A stretch of DNA of 7,051 bases, taken from Acidobacteriaceae bacterium (lineage in GTDB: Bacteria > Acidobacteriota > Terriglobia > Terriglobales > Acidobacteriaceae). This document shows, piece by piece, positions 1 to 6,600 of the stretch (within the stretch, counting starts at the first letter, position 1; each line of letters begins with the position of its first letter). Below the pieces are notes generated by a model, which had not been told where the DNA came from, did not search any database, and was given only the letters and a program-made list of their open reading frames with translations. The position numbers and the translations under genes were made by a program. The stretch spans positions 1 to 7,051 of the forward strand of contig DAHUXF010000148.1 in NCBI GenBank assembly GCA_027307295.1, in the 5' to 3' direction.

Positions 1-1
1 T

Positions 2-808
2 GACCTCAAAAAACGTATCGGGATTACCTTAGTCGTCTTTGTAGTGATCGCCGCGATACGCGTGGGCTTTATTATCTACGAGCGGCGCGACACCGGCGAA
101 CCGCCCAAGAAGCAACAAACCACCTACTCATCCAACCTGGATGACTACGTGACACCGCATAAAATATTTCCTTACAATCTGGAGTCCGCTAAAAAAGAGC
201 TGGCCGGTAAAGCAGCGTGGGTCAAGGCTGGAAACCAAATCGCGTATTATCATTTTGATCCAGCTGAGCATAGCGTGAACTTTAAGCGGGAAGTGGGCCT
301 GCTTCCGCCTCTTGCCAAATTACAGATCAAAGACCTTGTCCTGCAGCGAGCGCCGGTAACGCTAAAGCCGGGCCAGGTCGCCGTGGTGCAGAAGCAGATC
401 ATGGTGGTATTTGAGAAAGCAGGCGAACCGGACAGCTATGCGGCTTCCATCGGCGTGAATACCGGCGACGATTACCAGTTTACGGTGAATGACATTCTTT
501 TCTATGAAGACCCGCATGAGCTTTATAAACATTGGCCGCCTGACATCTGGAGCGCCGTGGACAACCATGAGGCAAAGCAGGGCATGAATGAGCTGCAAGC
601 CAGTTTTGCGCTCGGCACCAACATGAGTTCGGATGGCACGGATTACGGCAACCGGACCATTGAATTTGCCAACGCAGGCAAACCTGTAACTGTAACCTTT
701 GAGAAGAACAAGGCCGTTACGGTCACGCCCGGCAAAGCACAGAAACCGATTTTGGTTTTTTCGGGATCGAGCCGCAGAAGAAGGGCGAGTATGGATTCAA
801 GGGCGTGA
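2..808 (+). CDS. Hypothetical membrane-anchored protein, 5' end cut by the window
   Basis: I do not recognise this gene. The frame is open from base 2, so the GTG at 44 is probably not the true start; the start lies left of the window. The first visible residues (DLKKRIGITLVVFVVIAAI) read as a short basic stretch followed by one hydrophobic membrane helix, which suggests an N-terminal anchor. After it come a hydrophilic linker and about 200 residues rich in alternating hydrophobic positions, likely beta-rich and facing the periplasm. No catalytic motif or conserved cysteine stands out. The last 16 residues, from the serine at 761 to the stop at 806-808, are Arg/Ser-rich (SRRRRAS) and use rare AGA/AGG codons. 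They look like out-of-frame translation, and a better C-terminus exists in the -1 frame ending at 831. Gene reality is fairly sure; function is unknown. Confidence 0.7.
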   Translation, partial: DLKKRIGITLVVFVVIAAIRVGFIIYERRDTGEPPKKQQTTYSSNLDDYVTPHKIFPYNLESAKKELAGKAAWVKAGNQIAYYHFDPAEHSVNFKREVGLLPPLAKLQIKDLVLQRAPVTLKPGQVAVVQKQIMVVFEKAGEPDSYAASIGVNTGDDYQFTVNDILFYEDPHELYKHWPPDIWSAVDNHEAKQGMNELQASFALGTNMSSDGTDYGNRTIEFANAGKPVTVTFEKNKAVTVTPGKAQKPILVFSGSSRRRRASMDSRA

Positions 809-831
809 TAGTTTACTGCCTAACAATCTAG
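754..831 (+). other. Probable -1 frameshift at a T6 run, with the true 3' end of the first gene
   Basis: Six T's lie at 756-761. Upstream, the frame reads ...AQKPILVF. Slipping one base back there gives FGIEPQKKGEYGFKGVIVYC followed by LTI and a TAG at 829-831. This tail ends in a hydrophobic beta-strand-like stretch and favours G/C at third codon positions. The uninterrupted frame instead gives an Arg-rich, low-quality tail ending at 808. In the shifted version the stop falls in the CTAG at 828-831, the same palindrome that supplies the Ku stop on the other strand. One missing T in the sequence, a real inactivating indel or slippage could each explain it; a sequence error or indel is most likely. 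Confidence 0.6.
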
Positions 832-1679
832 CCTCCGGTCTTACGCCCCTTCTTCGGCTGTTCTTGCTCTTCAACGGATAGCGCTGGCGTGCCAACGGAG
901 GACCGTATCGGCTTCTTCACTTCTGCCAGGCTCATCTTAAGCGCTTCTAGAATATCCACGACTGGGGCTTTGTGCTTGGTCTCCACGGTTTCAACCACCT
1001 GCTTGCCTTCCACCTTGGCCTGAATCATGGCCATCAGATTCTCGCGGTAAGCATCCTTATATTTCTCCGGTTCAAAGGCGGCCAGCAAAGAGTCAATCAG
1101 CATCTTGGCCATCTCGAGTTCTTTTGCCTTCACAATGCTGGTGTCCGTGCGGAATTCTTCCACCTGGCGTATCTCATCCGGGTAGTACATGGTATGCAGC
1201 AGGATGCCCTTGGGACCAGGACGCAGCACCACGATATGCTCGCGATTGTGCATGGCAATCTTGGCCACGCCCACGCATCCGCTCTGGCGTAAGGCTTCAA
1301 AGAGCAGGGCGTAAGGCTTTTCGCCGGCCTCGTCGGGGGCCATGTAGTAGGAGCTTTCAAAGAAAATGGCATCCACTTCAGACGCCTTCACAAACTCCAG
1401 CACTTCCATGGTTTTGGCGGTCTTGGGCGCGACTTTTTTGATGTCTTCGTCATCTACAACTACGTATTTGTCTTTCTCATACTCGTAGCCCTTGACGATC
1501 TCACTGCGCGGGATGGGTTTATCTTCAAGCTGGCAATACAGCACCTGTTTGACGCGCGAGTTATCGGCCTTGTGTAATTGATTAAAGCCAACGGATTCAC
1601 TGCGGGCTGCACTGTACAATTTGACAGGAAGTGACAGCAAGCCAAAAGTAAGGTGTCCCTTCCAGACGGTACTGGCCAT
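828..1679 (-). CDS. ku: Ku, non-homologous end joining DNA end-binding protein
   Basis: This is bacterial Ku. It forms a homodimeric ring that threads onto double-strand break ends and recruits the ligase LigD in non-homologous end joining. The protein is 283 aa, normal for the family, and is complete. Typical family segments are visible: WKGHLTFGLLSLPVKLYSA at the N-terminus, KGYEYEKDKYVVVDDEDI near residues 64-81, ESSYYMAPDEAGEKPYALL in the middle and AKIAMHNREHIVVLRPGPKG after it. The C-terminus is a basic tail ending KKGRKTGG, as often seen in bacterial Ku, where it helps bind DNA or LigD. The ATG at 1679 is supported by a GGAG at 1690-1687, seven bases upstream. The gene is divergent from ligD across 79 bp, the classic NHEJ pairing, and tail-to-tail with the first gene, so there is no room for a separate terminator. 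Confidence 0.97.
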   Translation of the reverse strand: MASTVWKGHLTFGLLSLPVKLYSAARSESVGFNQLHKADNSRVKQVLYCQLEDKPIPRSEIVKGYEYEKDKYVVVDDEDIKKVAPKTAKTMEVLEFVKASEVDAIFFESSYYMAPDEAGEKPYALLFEALRQSGCVGVAKIAMHNREHIVVLRPGPKGILLHTMYYPDEIRQVEEFRTDTSIVKAKELEMAKMLIDSLLAAFEPEKYKDAYRENLMAMIQAKVEGKQVVETVETKHKAPVVDILEALKMSLAEVKKPIRSSVGTPALSVEEQEQPKKGRKTGG

Positions 1680-1758
1680 TTGATATCTCCAGGGTTCAAG
1701 AGGCTAACCTTCGTATGAAAGCACAAATAAGGGTGCAATACAATCTTCTCTCTACACA
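1680..1758. promoter_or_regulatory. Divergent ku/ligD intergenic promoter region
   Basis: This 79-bp gap must hold the promoters for both NHEJ genes. For ligD, TACAAT at 1739-1744 is a good -10 match, but no convincing -35 lies 17-18 bp upstream (TGAAAG at 1716-1721 is poor). If this -10 is used, the transcript would start about 8 bases before the ATG. That would fit the absence of any clear Shine-Dalgarno sequence in front of ligD, so ligD may be nearly leaderless. For ku, on the minus strand, TTGCAC (1738-1733) and TACGAA (1715-1710) are 17 bp apart but each matches consensus at only three positions. The two candidate promoters overlap, so the genes may compete or be co-regulated. I see no clear operator palindrome. 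The location is sure; the exact elements are weak. Confidence 0.4.
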
Positions 1759-3978
1759 ATGTCACTAGAAGAATACCGTCGCAAAAGGACCTTTTCCAAT
1801 ACTCCCGAGCCTCCGCCTAAGCCGGCGGTGGAAGAGGGTAAGCGGTTTTTTATTCAACGGCATAGCGCACGACGTCTCCATTATGACTTGAGGTTGGAGA
1901 TGGATGGCGTTTTGCGGTCATGGGCGATCCCAAACGGTCCCACTCTTGATCCAGCCATTAAACGTCTGGCAGTCCACGTGGAGGACCATCCGCTTGACTA
2001 CGGGAGCTTTGAAGGGACCATCCCCAGCGGCAACTATGGAGCGGGGAACGTAACACTGTGGGACCGTGGCACGTACGAGTGGCTTGGGCCCAAAACTCCG
2101 GTGGAACAGTGGGAGGCCGGCGACCTCAAACTCCGCTTTCATGGACACAAGATTGTCGGCGAATTTGCGCTGGTCCGCACCAACCGAGGCAAGGGCAAGG
2201 ATTGGCTGCTGATCAAGAAGAAAGATTTCGCCGTGCGCGAAGGCTGGGACCCGGAGTCTGATACGCGCAGCGTGCTGCAAGGCCCGGCAGAAATCTCTTC
2301 CATTGAAGGCGCGATAAAAGCGGCCATGCCGGAGTCAGCAGAGCCAATGCTGGCGACGCTCAGTACTGCCATACCTTCTGGCACGGATTGGCTTTATGAG
2401 GTGAAGTGGGATGGATACCGCGCACTTTGCTTCATCAGCGGCGGAAATATCCGTATGCTTTCGCGCCGGGGCACCAAGCTGGAGAAGCAGTTTCCTTCTG
2501 TGGCGAAAGGACTGCTGGAAGGCGTGAAGGCCGATACTGCGATTCTGGATGGCGAGATTGTTGCGTTGGACGAGAATGGCACACCGAGCTTTCAACATCT
2601 CCAGAATCTAACCGGCTTTGGCACCAAGCCGGCCCTCAAGGGGATGGAGCCGCCTCCGCTGCAATTTTTTGCTTTTGATCTGCTGTACCTGAACGGCTAT
2701 GACCTGCGTAAGGCTGCGTTGATTGACCGGCGGCAGCTTTTGGCATCGATCCTTCTTCCCAGCGATACCGTGCGCTATTCAGAACACTTTGCCGGCAAGG
2801 GTGACGAGCTATTGCAGGCAGTGCGCGCCAAGGGGTTGGAAGGCATCGTCGCCAAGCAGGCGCAGAGCAGATATGAGTCCCGGCGCACCAATTCCTGGAT
2901 CAAGATCAAAGTCACAACGCAACAGGACTTTGTTATCTGCGGATACATTCTTGGCGAACGCGAGCCCTTTGGCGCATTGGTGCTGGGCTATTACAAAGAC
3001 AAAAACCTGGTGTACGCGGGCAATGTAGGATCGGGCTTCACGCAGCTAACGCTGAAATCTGTTTTTGAGCAGATCAAGCCTCTTGTTACAGACAAGGCGA
3101 CCGTAAGCGGCGTGCCAGCTGATGTAGGCGAGGTGATATGGACCAAGCCGGAACTGGTTTGCCTGGTGAAGTTCACATCCTGGACCCAGGACGGACGTCT
3201 TCGTGCGCCGGTTTTTCTAGGCATGAAAATGGAAGCCGCGCCCGAGGAAGTGGTGCGGGAAACAGGTTTAATGCCGGAAGATGTTCCAGTATCTTCAGCC
3301 GAGAGGGAAGTGCTGCTTGGCCCGGAGTTAGCTGAAGCGCTCGTTACCATTGAAGGCCGCCAGTTAAAGTTTACCAACCTGAAGAAGGTTTTTTATCCCG
3401 CGGATGGCTACACCAAGCGCGACGTGATCAATTTTTATGATGGCGTGGCCGATCTGCTGGTGCCCCATCTGCAGGGGCGTCCGCTTTCGCTCAAGCGTTA
3501 TCCCAATGGGATTGACCAGGATTATTTTTTCCAGAAAGATGCTTCCGGCTTTCCTGACTGGCTGCACCGGGAAGAGTTGGAGGGTGACGAAGAGTCAAAA
3601 GTCCGCGTCATCGCCGATGACAAAGCGTCATTGCTCTACCTGGCCAACCTGGGCTGCATTGACCAAAATCCTTATATGAGCCGGTTGGTCTCGCGTGACC
3701 ATGAATCGCACGGTCACGAATCGCTGGACCATCCTGATTTCATCGCCGCGCGCATTGATACCGGCTTCCTGGATCGCTTGCTCGCTGACAAGCCCAGCGC
3801 TCCAGTTGCCACAGCGGCTGCTGATCTCACGGAGATAGCAGCTGTATCCGCAGCGCTGTTCGCGGCCAACGCAGCGCAAAAAAATGTGGGCAATGGCAAG
3901 CTCAATGATCCAGGTAAAGAATCGCGCTCCTCTGCGTGGGCCCGCACAGCGCGCAGTGAAGGGGTGGGCAATCTATGA
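1759..3978 (+). CDS. ligD: LigD-type NHEJ ATP-dependent ligase, polymerase domain truncated and fused to a carboxylase tail
   Basis: LigD processes and seals Ku-bound DNA ends. The order is phosphoesterase, ligase, polymerase, as in Pseudomonas LigD. The 3'-phosphoesterase domain (about residues 1-175) keeps H35, H41, D43, R45, H77 and Y81, with the same spacing as the known Pseudomonas active-site residues. The ligase domain (about 195-500) has the adenylated lysine K216 in KWDGYR, DGE at 264-266, GLEGIVAK ending at K366, WIKIK with K382/K384, and an OB-fold region after that. The polymerase (primase-like) domain starts near 538 (FTNLKKVFYP). It includes GRPLSLKRYPNGID and LANLGCIDQNPYMSR but stops at HPDFI (658-662), before the catalytic Asp-x-Asp. 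Residues 663-739 resemble a biotin carboxylase C-terminus. The length, 739 aa, is below the roughly 840 or more usual for this architecture. Ligase and phosphoesterase should work if expressed; the polymerase should not. The start is the ATG at 1759, without a clear ribosome binding site. Confidence 0.93.
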   Translation: MSLEEYRRKRTFSNTPEPPPKPAVEEGKRFFIQRHSARRLHYDLRLEMDGVLRSWAIPNGPTLDPAIKRLAVHVEDHPLDYGSFEGTIPSGNYGAGNVTLWDRGTYEWLGPKTPVEQWEAGDLKLRFHGHKIVGEFALVRTNRGKGKDWLLIKKKDFAVREGWDPESDTRSVLQGPAEISSIEGAIKAAMPESAEPMLATLSTAIPSGTDWLYEVKWDGYRALCFISGGNIRMLSRRGTKLEKQFPSVAKGLLEGVKADTAILDGEIVALDENGTPSFQHLQNLTGFGTKPALKGMEPPPLQFFAFDLLYLNGYDLRKAALIDRRQLLASILLPSDTVRYSEHFAGKGDELLQAVRAKGLEGIVAKQAQSRYESRRTNSWIKIKVTTQQDFVICGYILGEREPFGALVLGYYKDKNLVYAGNVGSGFTQLTLKSVFEQIKPLVTDKATVSGVPADVGEVIWTKPELVCLVKFTSWTQDGRLRAPVFLGMKMEAAPEEVVRETGLMPEDVPVSSAEREVLLGPELAEALVTIEGRQLKFTNLKKVFYPADGYTKRDVINFYDGVADLLVPHLQGRPLSLKRYPNGIDQDYFFQKDASGFPDWLHREELEGDEESKVRVIADDKASLLYLANLGCIDQNPYMSRLVSRDHESHGHESLDHPDFIAARIDTGFLDRLLADKPSAPVATAAADLTEIAAVSAALFAANAAQKNVGNGKLNDPGKESRSSAWARTARSEGVGNL
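3730..3978 (+). pseudogene. C-terminal remnant of a biotin carboxylase (acyl-CoA carboxylase alpha-type) fused in frame to ligD
   Basis: From HPDFI onward (residues 658-739 of the fused frame) the protein no longer follows LigD. It reads HPDFIAARIDTGFLDRLLAD, then an Ala-rich helix (AAVSAALFAANAAQ), then SSAWARTARSEG near the end. This order matches the end of biotin carboxylase subunits of propionyl-, methylcrotonyl- or acetyl-CoA carboxylases. There, a 'hP.F..g...TgFl' segment is followed by an Ala-rich helix and a 'W+laGR.e' type ending. The reading frame ends ATGA, overlapping the start of a biotin carrier protein, the expected partner. The ATP-grasp and biotin-carboxylation core is absent, so this piece has no activity by itself. 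The match is from recalled family patterns, not alignment. Confidence 0.6.
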
Positions 3979-4472
3979 TCTATGAGGTCACGATTGCGGA
4001 AAGAACGTATCGCGTTGAGCTGGCGCCGAGCGAATCCGGCTGGAGCTGCAAAGTCGATAATCGCGACCTGCCGCTGGACGTCATTGCAACCCAGGATGGC
4101 GTATTTTCACTTTTGCTGAATGGCCAATCCTATGAGGTGCGGCAGGAGACCAACGGCACCGAAGCAAACATTGTGGTGGGTCGTGAGCGCTTCGCCGCAG
4201 TGGTGCGTGATCCACGGTCATTGCGTTCGCGGCAGCGGACGGGAGCAAGCGAGCACGGTGTTAAGAAAATCATTGCGCCTATGCCGGGGAAAGTTGTGCG
4301 TCTGCTGGCGCCGGTGGGTACAACGGTTGAGGCAGGTCAACCGGTGATTGTGATTGAAGCCATGAAGATGCAGAACGAGCTTAAAGCGCCCAAGACCGGC
4401 ATGGTCAAAAAAATCGCTGTAGCTGAGGGAGCCGCCGTGGACGCCGGGCAATCCCTGGCGGAAGTGGAATAG
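3975..4472 (+). CDS. Biotin carboxyl carrier protein (acyl-CoA carboxylase biotinyl subunit)
   Basis: The protein has 165 aa and a clear biotinyl domain at about residues 90-165. It contains APMPGKVV, then VIEAMKMQNELKAP with the biotin-accepting lysine K131, 35 residues from the C-terminus, which is the usual distance. It would carry carboxybiotin between a biotin carboxylase and a carboxyltransferase that acts on an acyl-CoA. The N-terminal 80 or so residues form repeated short beta segments (TYRVEL, FSLLLNGQSYEVR, ERFAAVVRDP). They resemble the linker/BT-like region that precedes the biotinyl domain in fused carboxylase alpha chains, so this looks like a split alpha chain. The ATG overlaps the preceding stop as ATGA, and an AAGGGG at 3959-3964 lies just upstream, so translation is coupled to the fused ligD/carboxylase frame. 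It is unlikely to be lipoyl-bearing, because EAMKM is the biotin signature. The substrate cannot be told from this gene. Confidence 0.88.
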   Translation: MIYEVTIAERTYRVELAPSESGWSCKVDNRDLPLDVIATQDGVFSLLLNGQSYEVRQETNGTEANIVVGRERFAAVVRDPRSLRSRQRTGASEHGVKKIIAPMPGKVVRLLAPVGTTVEAGQPVIVIEAMKMQNELKAPKTGMVKKIAVAEGAAVDAGQSLAEVE

Positions 4473-4474
4473 AG

Positions 4475-5536
4475 CTACTTGGTCCCGGTGTTTTTCAGGA
4501 TCTGCTCTGCAAAGTAGTTATGGATCTCCGCGCTGTCGCGCAATACTTCATCATAGGCCGCTTTCAGTATCTGCTCACGTTGGCTGCGCAGCTTGCTGCG
4601 GATGAATTGCTGCACCTGTGGATCATTGATGTCCCTCTGCCCTGCCGTGTCTTTTCCATTCAGCTTGATAATCTGATAGCCGGCTTGCTGGGTGCCGCGA
4701 TCAAACGCCGGAATCACAGGCGTATATTGCCCCGGCTTCAGCTTCTGGATCGCGTCCCTGGTGCCGGGGTCCAGCTTCTTGATTTGCGATTCCGGTACGG
4801 GAGGCACCACGCCGCCGGAGCGCGCCGTATCCTGGTCTTCTGAGAACTTTTGCGCCAGGGCGGTAAAGTCTTCTCCGCTTTCCAGCCGGTTGTAGATGAC
4901 CTGGATCTTCTTTCGCGCCTGAGCATCAAGCTGGGCCCTGTCCGTGGACTGCCCCGGCTCAGTAGAGGGCTGGTTGCCGACAAAAATGGTGGCCAGGCTG
5001 TAACGCGGTTCAATCAGGTTGAACTCAGCCTTGTTCTGGTTGTAGTAGTTCTGGATGTCTCCGTCAGAAATTGTGACCTTGGCGGCAATCTCTTTATTGA
5101 GCAGTTTTTCAATCGTCAGATTGCGGCGGATTTCCAGCTTGTAATCGTCATCAGAGAAACCGCGTTCTTTCAGCAGCTTCTCAAATTCCTCTTTGGTATA
5201 AGGGGCTTTGGCCTGGTTGAAGCGCGTTTCAACCTCGTCATCTGTGGCCACCACGCCCAGTTTTTCCGCCTTCTGGAGATGGAGCTGGTTATCAATGATC
5301 TGGTTCAGGATGTTCAGCCGCAGCGCTTCTTCTTCCGTAGGCGTGGGCTTTTGCGGCGATCCAGCCACTTGCGTGTTGTAATTTTTATCCACTTCAGAAC
5401 GCAGGACCTTATATGCGTTCACTTTGGCCATGACTTCTTTATCTGATCCGCGGCCAGGGCAGCCTACAAGTAGCAGCAGCGCCCCCGTTAGACTCAGGAC
5501 CAACACACTGCTCGCTAATTTACGTGCCTGGATCAA
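4475..5536 (-). CDS. SurA/PrsA-like parvulin peptidyl-prolyl isomerase lipoprotein
   Basis: I place the start at the TTG at 5536, giving 353 aa. It has a strong GGGAGG (5549-5544) seven bases upstream and an immediate signal peptide; starting earlier, up to 5725, would overlap the dsbA-like gene and add non-protein-like sequence. The signal peptide has a hydrophobic core ending LLVGC, a good lipobox with the lipidated cysteine at C26, so the protein is probably anchored in the inner or outer membrane facing the periplasm. Residues 35-165 form a helical SurA_N-like chaperone region (NQIIDNQLHLQKAEKLGV). Residues 178-295 look like a parvulin domain (EPRYSLATIFV ... GEDFTALAQKFSEDQDT ... GGVVPPV ... 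YQIIKLNGK). A charged C-terminal helix follows. It likely helps fold exported or outer-membrane proteins. It follows the thiol oxidoreductase by 49 bp and may share its transcript. Its stop lies 2 bp from that of the convergent biotin carrier gene. Confidence 0.88.
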   Translation of the reverse strand: MIQARKLASSVLVLSLTGALLLLVGCPGRGSDKEVMAKVNAYKVLRSEVDKNYNTQVAGSPQKPTPTEEEALRLNILNQIIDNQLHLQKAEKLGVVATDDEVETRFNQAKAPYTKEEFEKLLKERGFSDDDYKLEIRRNLTIEKLLNKEIAAKVTISDGDIQNYYNQNKAEFNLIEPRYSLATIFVGNQPSTEPGQSTDRAQLDAQARKKIQVIYNRLESGEDFTALAQKFSEDQDTARSGGVVPPVPESQIKKLDPGTRDAIQKLKPGQYTPVIPAFDRGTQQAGYQIIKLNGKDTAGQRDINDPQVQQFIRSKLRSQREQILKAAYDEVLRDSAEIHNYFAEQILKNTGTK

Positions 5537-5543
5537 CCCGTCG

Positions 5544-5549
5544 CCTCCC
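5544..5549 (-). promoter_or_regulatory. Ribosome binding site GGGAGG that fixes the TTG start of the parvulin lipoprotein
   Basis: GGGAGG reads on the minus strand, with seven bases (CGACGGG) before the TTG at 5536-5534. It decides the start: the open frame continues upstream to 5725, but that part lies inside the neighbouring gene and lacks a signal peptide. Confidence 0.75.
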
Positions 5550-5585
5550 AAATTCAGATACGTACGAAAACCCGAGTTTTTACAA

Positions 5586-6596
5586 TTAATTACTTTTTGG
5601 AGCCGGCTGTTGAGGAGCTTGGCCGTTATCGGCCAATGCGCGGTCCAGCACGGCGCGCAAATCCTGCTCCGGAATGACGCCCGTAAACCGCTCTCCATTG
5701 ATGAAGAGCGTGGGCGTGGAATCAACGCCCAGCTTGTCGCCTTCAGCCATGGAGGCGCGCACGGCGCCTTCGTCGGCCTTCTGGATGCAAGCCTGCACTT
5801 TGGCTGAATCCAGATGATGTTTGTCCGCCAGGCCCATCACCATCTTGTCCAGGTTCGCCAGGGCTTCTGCGCGATTGTGCCCGGCCACGTCTCTTTGGCT
5901 GGCATGTACCTGATCGGCAAAATCCCAGTATGCCTGATTGTTCTGGTCACCCAGGCAGTTTCCGTCAATGGCGGCATGCATGGCCCAGGGATGAATTTCA
6001 ATCAACGGATAGTCTTTGTAAACGATCCTGACCTTATCGCCGTAATCCTTAAAGACATTGGCAAAGAGCGTACTATGCATGCGCGAACAGAATGGGCACT
6101 GAAAGTCGTCATAATTAACGATTGTGACCTTGGCTTCAGGATTGCCCCGCACCGGACGGCCCTTCATATCGATCTTTGACATCAGGTCCTGCGAGATATC
6201 AATCGTCTCCAGATGCGCCAGCGTCTTGCGGTCTCTGGAAACCAAGAAATCATGGTTCGTGGTGTGCGTTCCACCCTGAAAGGTCACCACCAGATCGTCG
6301 TATCCCGGAGTGCTGCCCGCCTTGGGATCAGAGAAGGAAATAGTGATTTGCGGCGGCACATTGTAACGCGAGCGCAGTTCAGTCTGTATCCGGTGTACGA
6401 TCTCCGGAGAAAGCGGCGGGACCGCGACCTCGCTTGCTGCCTTGGTGGCCTCCGACTTGTTGTTGGCAACGGCGGTAACCTTGCTTGTACCAGCCTTCTT
6501 CTGCTGCTCCGCCTGGGATATCCGGGGCATGCCTGCCCAAATACCCAGAAAACCCAATGCAACTATGCTTAAAATGATGCCGTTCGATTTAGCCAA
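5586..6596 (-). CDS. DsbA-like exported thiol-disulfide oxidoreductase with CPFC active site
   Basis: This 336-aa protein has an N-terminal signal sequence (hydrophobic core at residues 7-22, possible cleavage after ISQA at 29) and a low-complexity linker (30-60). An extra domain (about 60-145) precedes a DsbA/BdbD-like thioredoxin fold (about 150-322). The active site is CPFC, C167-C170, after NYDDFQ, and the cis-proline is P295 in DSTPT. Two more cysteines, C214 and C270, could form a structural disulfide, as is common in this family. It probably forms or rearranges disulfides in exported proteins. The extra domain (GYDDLVV ... HDFLVSRDRKTLAHLETIDIS) loosely recalls the N-terminal dimerisation domain of DsbC; that is inference. 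The start is a TTG at 6596-6594 with AGGTGGTG at 6608-6601. The gene sits 63 bp after larE and 49 bp before the parvulin lipoprotein, all on one strand, so co-transcription is plausible. Confidence 0.9.
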   Translation of the reverse strand: MAKSNGIILSIVALGFLGIWAGMPRISQAEQQKKAGTSKVTAVANNKSEATKAASEVAVPPLSPEIVHRIQTELRSRYNVPPQITISFSDPKAGSTPGYDDLVVTFQGGTHTTNHDFLVSRDRKTLAHLETIDISQDLMSKIDMKGRPVRGNPEAKVTIVNYDDFQCPFCSRMHSTLFANVFKDYGDKVRIVYKDYPLIEIHPWAMHAAIDGNCLGDQNNQAYWDFADQVHASQRDVAGHNRAEALANLDKMVMGLADKHHLDSAKVQACIQKADEGAVRASMAEGDKLGVDSTPTLFINGERFTGVIPEQDLRAVLDRALADNGQAPQQPAPKSN

Positions 6597-6600
6597 AATA

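Noticed and set aside
3745..3978. Simple frameshift in ligD as the reason for the missing polymerase domain
   Set aside because: The downstream frames do not show the expected polymerase sequence, and the in-frame tail has its own carboxylase-like pattern, so a fusion or deletion explains it better than an indel.
828..3978. The ku-ligD pair as a possible new defence or repair system
   Set aside because: Divergent ku and ligD form the well-known bacterial NHEJ system; only the fused 3' end of ligD is unusual.
4850..5446. 198-aa open frame on the plus strand
   Set aside because: It lies entirely antisense to the parvulin lipoprotein gene, which has a lipobox, a ribosome binding site and recognisable domains; the antisense protein has no recognisable motif.
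5567..5580. Small inverted repeat AAAAC-CCGA-GTTTT between the two envelope genes
   Set aside because: The stem is five base pairs and almost all A-T, too weak for a convincing intrinsic terminator; it may be chance.
5537..5725. Upstream extension of the parvulin lipoprotein to an ATG-like start at 5725
   Set aside because: It overlaps the 3' end of the DsbA-like gene by about 140 bases, gives cysteine/arginine-rich sequence unlike an N-terminus, and would bury the signal peptide.
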